A DNA stretch of 5,084 nt from an uncultured Chloroflexota bacterium (GTDB lineage Bacteria > Chloroflexota > Dehalococcoidia > UBA2979): positions 1-5,084 of the forward strand of contig CADEHD010000167.1 in assembly GCA_902827055.1 (NCBI GenBank), written 5' to 3'. Position 1 is the stretch's first letter. Every line of letters begins with the position of its first letter. Shown piece by piece: positions 1 through 5,084 of this stretch. The translations under genes were made by a program, and so were the position numbers. The notes under the pieces are model-generated. The model did not search any database, was not told the DNA's origin, and was given only the letters and a program-made list of their open reading frames with translations.

Positions 1-907
1 TCACGACCACGTTGCTGAACGGCGGCAGCGGCGCGCGCAATTCCTCGGGCAGTTCGTCGGGGTCGAGATTGGCGCGTACCAGGAACTCGGTGGCAGTGAA
101 GACGCCGGGCGCATCCTCGCCGGGGATGCCGAGGTGCGCGCCCTCGGATGCGCCGTACGCGAGGAACACCGCGTCGAAGTCAGCGCGCAGCTGCTCGAAG
201 GGCAGGTCGGTACCGACCCGCACGTTCGTCCGCACCTCGACGCCCAGCGCACGAAGCTCGTCGAACTTCCGTGCCACCGCGGGCTTGTTGAGTTTGAAAT
301 CGGGGATGCCGTACAGCAGGACGCCGCCGGGCTCGGGCCACGCCTCGAAGATGGTCACGCCGTGGCCCGCCCGCACGAGGCGTTCGGCACACCCGATGCC
401 AGCCGGCCCGCTCCCGACGATCGCCACGCGCTTGCCCGTGGGGGCCGCCTTCGCCGGGTCGATGGTGCCGTGGCTGCGCTGCCACTCCGTGACGAAGACC
501 TCCAGCTTGCCGATCGCGACCGGCAGTGCGTGCTTGCCGACAACGCAGTGGCCCTCGCAAAGGCGCTCCTGCGGGCAGAGACGTCCGCACATCTCGGGTA
601 GCTCGCTCGTCGCGCGGAAGATCTCGGCACCGCGCTGGAAGTCACCCACCTCCAGGAACTGGAATGCCCCCGGGATGTCGTTGTGGACCGGGCACGCCTT
701 CTGGCAGGGCGCCGCCGGGCACTGGATGCAGCGAGTCGCCTCGACCATCGCCGTCTCGGGATCGAACAGCGAGTAGACCTCGTCCCAGTTACCGAGGCGA
801 GCCTCAGGAAGCTGCTTGGCCGGCCGATGCGGCGGCACCTGCAGGCGCGCCTTGCGGTCGACGTTCGGCTTCGGCTCGTTCTGAGGCTGCTCGCCGGCTC
901 GAGTCAC
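1..907 (-). CDS. gltD: GltD-family iron-sulfur flavoprotein (glutamate synthase small-subunit-like), 3' truncated by window edge
   Basis: The first 302 residues read as the NADPH-dependent small subunit of glutamate synthase or a paralogue, which passes electrons from NADPH through FAD and Fe-S clusters. Seen: an N-terminal Fe-S region with CIQCPAAPCQKACPV (Cys 60, 63, 68, 72) and CGRLCPQERLCEGHC (Cys 107, 111, 117, 121), typical of two 4Fe-4S clusters. The FAD-binding motif VAIVGSGPAGIG follows at about 161-172, then EAWPEPGGVLLYGIPDFKL at about 190-210. The frame ends in FSNVVV, just where the family's second (NADPH) GxGxxG motif should begin, so roughly the last third is missing. The GTG start at 905-907 is favoured: an AGGGACGGA stretch lies upstream, no ATG is available, and an in-frame stop lies at 1004-1006. 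The N-terminus is somewhat longer before the first Cys than in E. coli GltD. No large GltB subunit is visible, so this could instead be an orphan paralogue (SudA/NfnB/PreT-like). The family is sure; the exact reaction is not. Confidence 0.9.
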   Translation of the reverse strand, partial: MTRAGEQPQNEPKPNVDRKARLQVPPHRPAKQLPEARLGNWDEVYSLFDPETAMVEATRCIQCPAAPCQKACPVHNDIPGAFQFLEVGDFQRGAEIFRATSELPEMCGRLCPQERLCEGHCVVGKHALPVAIGKLEVFVTEWQRSHGTIDPAKAAPTGKRVAIVGSGPAGIGCAERLVRAGHGVTIFEAWPEPGGVLLYGIPDFKLNKPAVARKFDELRALGVEVRTNVRVGTDLPFEQLRADFDAVFLAYGASEGAHLGIPGEDAPGVFTATEFLVRANLDPDELPEELRAPLPPFSNVVV

Positions 908-991
908 TCGCGAATCCGTCCCTGGCGCTCGCGTCGGGCGAGCAGCGGTGCAGCTCGTGCGCCGCGATAGGCCCAACCAGCGTACGGAGCG

Positions 992-1022
992 GAGGGCCCG
1001 CCCTCAACCGAGGGAAACCCTC
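992..1022. repeat. Four alternating GAGGG/CCCTC arms (two nested hairpins)
   Basis: In the gap between the thioesterase and the GltD-like gene, the plus strand carries GAGGG (992-996), CCCTC (1001-1005), GAGGG (1010-1014) and CCCTC (1018-1022). They can pair as two side-by-side hairpins (992-1005 and 1010-1022), or the middle two arms can pair with each other instead. The transcript is made from the minus strand. No U-tract follows either stem, so a classical intrinsic terminator is not supported. It could be a processing or attenuation structure, or a chance product of GC-rich DNA. Confidence 0.45.
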
Positions 1023-1042
1023 AGGGCGTCACCGGACCGGGG

Positions 1043-1483
1043 TCAGGCGCTGTCGTCGGTGACCACGACGAATGTCGCCGAACCAGTGCCGACCACACGG
1101 TTATGTCCATCGACGAGCTCCACGGTGCAGTGGTTGAGCATCCGACCCCGCCGGGCGACGCGACCTATCGCACGCAGCACGTCGCCCTGGAACGGCCGGA
1201 GCCATCGGAAGTCGATCTGGCCTGTCACGGCGCGCTCGCCCGGCACCAGCAGCGTACGCAAGGCCCCGCCCATCGCCGAGTCGGCGATCACGAGCCACAC
1301 CCCGCCGTGCACCACGCCGTCAGCGTTCAGCACGATCTCCGTTACGTTGAGCGTGATCTCGATCCAACCCTCACCGCCATCGGTTATGTCGAACCCGAGG
1401 TGGCCATAGATCGGCGCAATGAGGGAGCGCGGGTACGCGAGCCAGTCGCGTTCCGTCGCGTCACCCTCCGCAGCCGGACTCAC
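1043..1483 (-). CDS. PaaI-family hotdog-fold acyl-CoA thioesterase
   Basis: This 146-residue protein has the usual length and pattern of a single-domain PaaI/YbdB-type hotdog thioesterase, which hydrolyses acyl- or aryl-CoA thioesters in the cytoplasm as a homo-oligomer. Seen: the motif NADGVVHGGVWLVIADSAMGGAL at about 53-75, with the conserved His59-Gly60-Gly61 and the likely catalytic acid Asp68 six residues after the second Gly. The C-terminal strand block GQIDFRWLRPFQGDVLRAIGRVARRGRMLNHCTVELVD (about 88-125) is typical of the fold. The substrate cannot be told from sequence. The start is a GTG at 1481-1483 that overlaps the permease stop as GTGA. GGGGAG at 1490-1495, six bases upstream, is a good ribosome binding site inside the permease gene. 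Translation is therefore probably coupled to the metal operon. A functional link to metal uptake is not evident; the gene may be there by operon convenience. Confidence 0.88.
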   Translation of the reverse strand: MSPAAEGDATERDWLAYPRSLIAPIYGHLGFDITDGGEGWIEITLNVTEIVLNADGVVHGGVWLVIADSAMGGALRTLLVPGERAVTGQIDFRWLRPFQGDVLRAIGRVARRGRMLNHCTVELVDGHNRVVGTGSATFVVVTDDSA

Positions 1484-2337
1484 TGGCCGCTCCCCGACGC
1501 TCCGGGGAGAAGCGCGCGCCGGCTCGAGGTGACCACCGCGACCACGACGAACACCGCGGCGCTCGACAGCACCACGGCGGGACTCACCGCGACGCGCGCG
1601 TGGTACGACAGGTGGAGGCCAACCACCGAAGCACCCATGCCGAGCAGCGCGCCGTAGACCATGATCAGCGGCAACCGCCGGACGAACAGCCCCGCCGTCG
1701 CGGCCGGGATGATGAGCATCGCGTTGACCAGCACAATCCCGATTGCCTTGAGCGCAACGACCACGGCGACCGCGACCATCACGAGCATCGCGTACTCGAA
1801 GAGCGTCGCACGGACGCCCATCGCGGCCGCCACCGCGGGGTCATACGCGACGAGCTGGAGCTCGCGGTAGAAGGCGAACACGAAGACGAGCAGCGCCGCT
1901 GACAGCGCCCCGGCCGCAAGCAAGTCGGACCGGGACACGCCGAGGATGTTGCCGAAGACAAACGCGGACAGGTCCGGCGTGTACGACGTGCGCCTCGAGA
2001 GGATGAGAATGCCAAACGAGAACATCGACACGAAGAAGATGCCGATCGCCGTGTCGTAGGACACGCGAGCCCGACGCCTCGTCAGCCCCACGCCGAGGGC
2101 GGTGACGACGGCAGCCACGAGCGCCCCGAGGACGACACTGCCACCCGTCACGAACGCAACCGCCACGCCGGCGAGCGTGGAGTGCGCCAGCGCGTCGCCC
2201 GAGAACGCCAGCCCCTTGTTCACCACGAACGCGCCGACCACGCCGCCGACCAGGCTCACGAGCGCCAGCGCGAGCAACGCGCGCCGCATGAACTCGAAGC
2301 GGTACGGGTCGAGCAACCACCCCTCGAGGCCGCCCAC
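1480..2337 (-). CDS. Metal (Zn/Mn) ABC transporter permease, ABC-3 family (ZnuB/TroC-like)
   Basis: This 285-residue membrane protein would form the channel, as a homodimer, of a high-affinity zinc/manganese importer. Seen: about eight hydrophobic stretches, starting with FMRRALLALALVSLVGGVVGAFVV (16-39). The family landmarks are GDALAHSTLAGVA (48-59), FVFGNILGVS (126-135), AYDPAVAAAMGV (164-175, the cytoplasmic loop expected to touch the ATPase) and VALKAIGIVLVNAMLIIPAATAG (194-216). The length is normal for the family. The GTG start directly abuts the TAG stop of the ATPase gene with no gap. It keeps the segment WLLDPYRFEFMRRAL, whose DP...FM.RAL pattern is common at the N-terminus of this family, so the later ATG (codon 17) is less likely. 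No strong ribosome binding site precedes it, which fits translational coupling. Which metal it carries cannot be read from the permease. Confidence 0.95.
   Translation of the reverse strand: MGGLEGWLLDPYRFEFMRRALLALALVSLVGGVVGAFVVNKGLAFSGDALAHSTLAGVAVAFVTGGSVVLGALVAAVVTALGVGLTRRRARVSYDTAIGIFFVSMFSFGILILSRRTSYTPDLSAFVFGNILGVSRSDLLAAGALSAALLVFVFAFYRELQLVAYDPAVAAAMGVRATLFEYAMLVMVAVAVVVALKAIGIVLVNAMLIIPAATAGLFVRRLPLIMVYGALLGMGASVVGLHLSYHARVAVSPAVVLSSAAVFVVVAVVTSSRRALLPGASGSGQ
1490..1495 (-). promoter_or_regulatory. Ribosome binding site for the thioesterase
   Basis: Read on the minus strand this is GGGGAG, followed by a six-base spacer and the GTG start. It lies within the last codons of the permease gene and supports the four-base-overlap start. 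Confidence 0.65.
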
Positions 2338-3210
2338 CTAGCGACGGCTCGATGGGTCGACGGACCGCGCCGCCGCCTGCGGGTAGAAGCCTGCCACCTG
2401 CACCCCCAGCGCACCAACGGTCACGAGGTGCATGTGGAACGTCTCACTCAGCACGGCCGGCGTCAGGACTTCGGCGGGCGGCCCCGCCGCGATCACCTCG
2501 CGGTTGAGGCAGACCGCCTCGTCGCAGGAGCTCATCACGCACGAGAGGTCGTGGGTGGCCACCAGGATGCTGTTTCCATCGCGGACGAGCGTGTCCAGGA
2601 TCTGCAGCAACTCGTGCTGTGCTGCCGCATCGAGGCCCGCGAACGGCTCGTCGAGGAGCAGCAGGCGGGCACCCCGCGCGATCGCTCGAGCCATCAGCAC
2701 GCGCCGCCGCTGGCCGCCGGAGAGCTGCCCGGCCTGGCGGGTGGCGAACTCCACGAGGTCGACGCGCTCCAACGCCTCGAAGGCCTGCGCCCGGTCCGCC
2801 GCGTTCCAGCGCGCGAACGGGCGGAAGTGGTGGTAGCGCCCCATCAACACCACATCGAGCACGGAGACCGGGAAGTCCCAGTCGACCTCCTCGACTTGCG
2901 GCATGTAGGCGATGTCATCGCGCGCCTCCTTCACGGGACGCCCGAACGCGATGGCCTGCCCCTTCAGTGGCTCGATGAGACCGAGGATCGCCTTGAACAG
3001 CGTCGACTTGCCGGCGCCGTTGGGACCGACCAGTCCCACCATCTCGCCCGCCGGCACATCGAACGTGACGCCGCGCACGGCGGCGGGCTGACCGGGGTAC
3101 CCCGCCCAGAGGTCGCGCACCTCGAGCGCGAGCTCGCGATGGTGATGCTCGGGCGCGAGGGGCTCGCGGGCCGGTACGTGCTCACTCGGGCTGGTGGGCG
3201 CAACCTGCAT
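2338..3210 (-). CDS. Metal (Zn/Mn) ABC transporter ATP-binding protein (ZnuC/TroB-like)
   Basis: This 290-residue cytoplasmic ATPase would drive import through the permease encoded next. All nucleotide-binding motifs are intact: Walker A GPNGAGKST (62-70), Q-loop YMPQ (Gln105), signature LSGGQ (163-167), Walker B LLLLDEP (183-189), D-loop GLD (192-194) and switch His220 in ATHD. The block EVDWDFPVSVLDVVLMGRY (108-126) is characteristic of the Mn/Fe/Zn branch (TroB, MntB, SitB, PsaB) rather than of enterobacterial ZnuC. About 27 residues precede the ABC domain and include three consecutive histidines (22-24). The start is an ATG at 3208-3210. It lies nine bases after the stop of the binding-protein gene and has no strong ribosome binding site. 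The last codon is followed directly by the permease GTG. Assignment to the family is firm; choice of metal is inferred. Confidence 0.97.
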   Translation of the reverse strand: MQVAPTSPSEHVPAREPLAPEHHHRELALEVRDLWAGYPGQPAAVRGVTFDVPAGEMVGLVGPNGAGKSTLFKAILGLIEPLKGQAIAFGRPVKEARDDIAYMPQVEEVDWDFPVSVLDVVLMGRYHHFRPFARWNAADRAQAFEALERVDLVEFATRQAGQLSGGQRRRVLMARAIARGARLLLLDEPFAGLDAAAQHELLQILDTLVRDGNSILVATHDLSCVMSSCDEAVCLNREVIAAGPPAEVLTPAVLSETFHMHLVTVGALGVQVAGFYPQAAARSVDPSSRR

Positions 3211-3219
3211 GGGCGCAGT

Positions 3220-4176
3220 CTACTGCGGGGCCGGCGTAGCGAGACCCTGTACCAGTGCGCGCGCGTTCGCCCGCATCATCTCCTCGTAGGTCCCGACCGC
3301 CCCACCGAACGCGTCGCTGTAGAGCTCGAGGACGCGGACGTTCGTCTCCCGCGCCACCGCATCCAGCACGCCCGAGGGGAACTGTGGCTCCTTGTACACC
3401 GCCGGAACGCCTTCCCGCCGCACGAGCGAGACGAGCTCCGCCACATCGCGCGCGCTCGGCTCGCGTCCCCCGTCCCCGGGCAGGACCCCCGCCGCCACCT
3501 CGAAACCGAACGACCGCGCGAAGTAGGCAAACGCGTCGTGGAACACCACGATCCGCCGGTGCTCCGGGGGAATCGGGGCGAGCGTCGTCGCGAGCTCCCG
3601 CTGGAGCGCCCGCAGCCGCTCGGCCTGGATGCGGGCGCGCTCGCGGTAGGCATCGGCGTGTGCGCCATCGGCCGAGGCGAGCGCGGCCGCGATGTTCTCC
3701 ACGTACCGCGCCGCCAGTTCCGGATCGAGCCACATGTGTGGGTCGCCCTCGTCGACGGCCGGCGCCGGCAGCCCCTCGGGCGGGCGCTCCTCGTCACCGT
3801 CCTCGTGCGCTCCGGACAGCGCAGGGAGCCCGGTCGAGGCGACGACAACCGCGGCCGAGGACCGTCGATTCTCAGCGACGACCTCCAGCAGGTTCCCCTC
3901 GAGGTGATAGCCGTTCACAACGATCACGTCGGCGGCCGCGATGTCGCGGGCCACCTGGGAAGGCGGCTCGAAGGAGTGCGGGTCTGACCCGGCCGGGATG
4001 AGCGACACGACCGACGCATCGGGGCCGGCGACGCCTCGAGTGAACTCGCCGAGGATGGCGGTCGTCGTCACCACGCGCAGCGGTCCGGGCGCGCGCGTCG
4101 CCTCGGACGCGCACCCGGCGACCAGCGTCCCGAGCGCTCCCACCAACGCCAGCGCCGCCAGGCCGGGCAGTCGCAT
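3220..4176 (-). CDS. Metal-binding lipoprotein, ABC transporter substrate-binding subunit (ZnuA/TroA family)
   Basis: This 318-residue cluster A-I binding protein captures Zn or Mn outside the membrane and delivers it to the permease. Seen, numbered from the chosen ATG: a signal peptide with hydrophobic core LAALALVGALGTL and lipobox LVAGC (lipidated Cys22). The metal ligands are His67 in SDPHSFEP, His147 in GDPHMWLDP, His213 in VFHDAFAYFA and Asp288 in ELYSDAF. YKEPQF (262-267) is another family hallmark. A third-position His, not Glu, is the pattern of ZnuA/TroA; PsaA-type Mn proteins have Glu there. The loop before His147 is acidic (HEDGDEERPPEG) rather than strongly His-rich as in many ZnuA. 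Two further in-frame starts lie upstream, GTG at 4185 and ATG at 4182, adding MMH. The ATG at 4174-4176 is preferred because GGTGA sits five bases before it. It is the first gene of the operon and follows a Fur-type operator. Confidence 0.95.
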   Translation of the reverse strand: MRLPGLAALALVGALGTLVAGCASEATRAPGPLRVVTTTAILGEFTRGVAGPDASVVSLIPAGSDPHSFEPPSQVARDIAAADVIVVNGYHLEGNLLEVVAENRRSSAAVVVASTGLPALSGAHEDGDEERPPEGLPAPAVDEGDPHMWLDPELAARYVENIAAALASADGAHADAYRERARIQAERLRALQRELATTLAPIPPEHRRIVVFHDAFAYFARSFGFEVAAGVLPGDGGREPSARDVAELVSLVRREGVPAVYKEPQFPSGVLDAVARETNVRVLELYSDAFGGAVGTYEEMMRANARALVQGLATPAPQ

Positions 4177-4181
4177 GTGCA

Positions 4182-4186
4182 TCACC
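4182..4186 (-). promoter_or_regulatory. Ribosome binding site deciding the lipoprotein start
   Basis: Read on the minus strand this is GGTGA, the 3' half of the ideal AGGAGGTGA, with a TGCAC spacer before the ATG at 4176. The two upstream in-frame start codons (4185, 4182) overlap this motif and have no comparable site of their own. Confidence 0.5.
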
Positions 4187-4254
4187 CATCAACTGCATCG
4201 TGCTTGCTGTACTCGTGAGCCCTCGAGAGCGGCTGCGAGTGCTGAGAGGATTCC

Positions 4255-4269
4255 TGATACTCAGTATCA
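4255..4269. promoter_or_regulatory. Perfect 7-1-7 palindrome, candidate Fur/Zur-family operator
   Basis: TGATACTCAGTATCA is a perfect inverted repeat of seven bases around one central base. It matches the Fur-family 7-1-7 consensus TGATAATnATTATCA except for one symmetric change in each arm. It lies about 80 bases upstream of the metal-binding lipoprotein start and 137 bases upstream of the divergent gene. A Zur- or Fur-type repressor controlling the Zn/Mn uptake operon is the natural reading. The regulator itself is not in the window. The site is seen; its role is inferred. Confidence 0.65.
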
Positions 4270-4278
4270 CCTCACAAT

Positions 4279-4293
4279 TGAGACTGTATCTCA
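4279..4293. promoter_or_regulatory. Second, imperfect 7-1-7 element, candidate operator
   Basis: TGAGACTGTATCTCA has five perfectly paired outer bases (TGAGA/TCTCA) and two mismatched inner pairs around the centre at 4286. Its centre is 24 bp from that of the perfect palindrome, with nine bases between the two. The shared TGAnA...TnTCA skeleton suggests a weaker second site for the same regulator. Confidence 0.45.
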
Positions 4294-4355
4294 GCACGGA
4301 ATCGTCGACAAGCGTCGGTCTCGGACAGCCCAGCGCGCAGGGGGGAGACAGCGAG

Positions 4356-4383
4356 GCCCGCGCCCCCGATGATCAGCGCGGGC
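4356..4383 (+). other. GC-rich hairpin in the leader of the AI-2E family gene
   Basis: GCCCGCGC (4356-4363) and GCGCGGGC (4376-4383) form a perfect eight-base stem with a 12-base loop, 22 bases before the start codon at 4406. The loop contains the palindrome TGATCA. There is no T-run after it, so it is not a recognisable terminator. It may be a stable leader structure. The rest of the 4186-4405 gap shows no convincing -35/-10 pair in either direction. Confidence 0.4.
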
Positions 4384-4394
4384 GGGACTGAATC

Positions 4395-4399
4395 GAAGG
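4395..4399 (+). promoter_or_regulatory. Ribosome binding site for the AI-2E family gene
   Basis: GAAGG lies six bases before the ATG at 4406 and supports that start. Confidence 0.6.
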
Positions 4400-4405
4400 C
4401 AACAC

Positions 4406-5084
4406 ATGACAGGCGCTCGCGGGCGCGTTGCGCTGTGGCTCGGGACGCTCGCCGCGGTGGCGTGGATGACATGGCAGGCAAGCGCGGCCCTGTTGCCGTT
4501 CGCGGTCGGCGCCGTCATCGCGTACGCCCTAGCACCCCTGGTCGACCGCCTGACGAGTCTCCCCGTGCTCACGCGCACCAGTGACGTGATCCGCCGAGGC
4601 ATCGCGGTGGCCGTGATCTACCTCGTGCTGGGCGGCGCGTTCGCGTGGATCGCCTCGGTGGCGCTGGTAGTGGCCGCGAACCAGATCGCCGAGTTCGTGA
4701 ATACGCTGCCGCAGACCGTAGACGCGGCGCAGGCGACCGGGACCGCCTGGCTCGAGCGCTACCGCGCCCGCGTCCCCGCCGAGATGCAGGCGCAGCTCGA
4801 GAGCTTCATCGACGACGCGACCGCCGCCTCGACGGCCGCGTTCGGCGCGATGGCGAGTCGCTCGCTAGAGACGCTCACGAGCACGATCGGGCTGATCTTC
4901 GGGTTCGCCGTGACGCCGTTCTTCATGTTCTACGCGATGCGCGACCGCGGGAGCGCTCGAGCGGCGGTGCTGCGCGCGAGCCCGCCGGCCGCCGCCGCCG
5001 ACGTCGACAACTTACTGCGCATCGCCGATGGGCTGCTCGGGCGCTTCCTCAAAGGCCAGCTCCTGCTGGGGCTCGTGGTGGGCA
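4406..5084 (+). CDS. AI-2E family (PerM/YdiK/TqsA-like) membrane transporter, 3' truncated by window edge
   Basis: The 226 residues visible match the first two thirds of an AI-2E family transporter, usually about 340-380 residues with seven or eight membrane helices. Seen: two N-terminal hydrophobic segments (about 8-24 and 27-46, ending in AYALAPLVDRL). A third, IAVAVIYLVLGGAFAWIASVALVVA, lies at 66-90. A polar stretch follows (about 92-155, with LPQTVDAAQATGTAWLERY), the usual extramembrane domain. Next come LTSTIGLIFGFAVTPFFMFYAMRDR (157-181, the family's PFF/Y...xxDR turn), a short polar region, and FLKGQLLLGLVVG (214-226), the start of the conserved C-terminal half. Family members have been linked to quorum-signal export and to Na+/H+ exchange; substrate cannot be predicted here. 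The gene is transcribed away from the metal operon and shares its control region. Whether the Fur-type sites affect it is unknown. Confidence 0.88.
   Translation, partial: MTGARGRVALWLGTLAAVAWMTWQASAALLPFAVGAVIAYALAPLVDRLTSLPVLTRTSDVIRRGIAVAVIYLVLGGAFAWIASVALVVAANQIAEFVNTLPQTVDAAQATGTAWLERYRARVPAEMQAQLESFIDDATAASTAAFGAMASRSLETLTSTIGLIFGFAVTPFFMFYAMRDRGSARAAVLRASPPAAAADVDNLLRIADGLLGRFLKGQLLLGLVVG

Larger units (their letters stand above)
4239..4297. repeat. 9-base perfect inverted repeat bracketing the operator region
   Basis: GTGCTGAGA at 4239-4247 is exactly complementary to TCTCAGCAC at 4289-4297, with 41 bases between the arms. The right arm overlaps the second 7-1-7 element. The segment between the arms is visibly richer in A/T than its surroundings. 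It may mark the outer limits of a regulatory binding region. Confidence 0.5.

Noticed and set aside
12..776. A 254-codon plus-strand open frame opposite the GltD-like gene
   Set aside because: It is the complement of a gene with intact Fe-S and FAD motifs. The Ser/Arg/Pro-rich product shows no domain.
992..1022. Intrinsic terminator after the thioesterase
   Set aside because: Stems are present, but no run of T follows on the transcribed strand, so a standard Rho-independent terminator is not supported.
2182..3987. A 601-codon plus-strand open frame opposite the permease, ATPase and lipoprotein genes
   Set aside because: It is antisense to three genes with full family motifs. Its translation is Arg/His/Glu-rich and low in complexity, as expected from reading a high-GC gene backwards.
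3255..4001. A 248-codon plus-strand open frame opposite the lipoprotein gene
   Set aside because: The translation is mostly Arg, Pro and Ala, with no recognisable motif. It is a shadow of the opposite strand.
4255..4293. DtxR/IdeR/MntR-type operator
   Set aside because: The TTAGGTTAGsCTAACC pattern of that family is absent. The 7-1-7 TGATA...TATCA layout fits the Fur family much better.
4250..4310. Sigma-70 promoter pairs in either direction
   Set aside because: Several partial hexamers occur (for example TTGTGA, and GATACT inside the palindrome), but no pair has both good matches and 16-18 base spacing.
4200..4391. A possible small plus-strand gene (63 codons) in the divergent gap
   Set aside because: It runs straight through the operator palindromes, has no ribosome binding site worth the name, and its product is unlike any family I know.
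1..5084. CRISPR array, tRNA, insertion sequence, prophage or defence genes
   Set aside because: No regularly spaced long repeats, cloverleaf, transposase motif or terminal repeats were found. All recognised genes are ordinary housekeeping or transport families.

Overview
The window is a high-GC bacterial chromosome segment with tightly packed genes and frequent GTG starts. Codon third positions are strongly G/C. This fits a high-GC Gram-positive-type lineage such as Actinomycetota, or a high-GC Chloroflexota member; the sequence alone does not decide between them. The solute-binding protein is a lipoprotein with a clear lipobox, which fits a monoderm cell but does not prove it.

Layout. From about 4176 leftward, on the minus strand, runs a five-gene series. 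It starts with a cluster A-I metal-binding lipoprotein (3220-4176), then its ABC ATPase (2338-3210) and its ABC-3 family permease (1480-2337). A PaaI-type hotdog thioesterase (1043-1483) follows. After a 135-base gap comes a GltD-family iron-sulfur flavoprotein, cut by the left window edge (1-907). On the plus strand, an AI-2E family (PerM-like) membrane protein starts at 4406 and runs off the right edge. The two directions share a 220-base divergent control region (4186-4405).

How the genes work together. The first three genes form a complete high-affinity Zn/Mn importer of the ZnuABC/TroABC type. They are spaced 9 bases apart, then 0, and the thioesterase GTG overlaps the permease stop by four bases (GTGA), so these four are almost certainly one mRNA. 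The binding protein has a His-His-His-Asp metal site, which leans toward zinc. The ATPase carries the DWDFP...DVVLMGRY block common in the Mn/Fe/Zn (TroB/MntB/SitB) branch, so the metal is not fully settled. The thioesterase and the GltD-like flavoprotein have no obvious link to metal uptake; the latter may have its own transcript.

Control. The divergent region contains a perfect 15-base 7-1-7 palindrome, TGATACTCAGTATCA. It resembles the Fur-family consensus TGATAATnATTATCA. A second, imperfect 7-1-7 element lies 24 bp away centre to centre, and a 9-base inverted repeat spans both. This is the most interesting non-coding signal here and points to Zur/Fur-type control of the metal operon. I see no tRNA, rRNA, CRISPR array, insertion sequence or phage gene, and no clear sign of a wholly new system.
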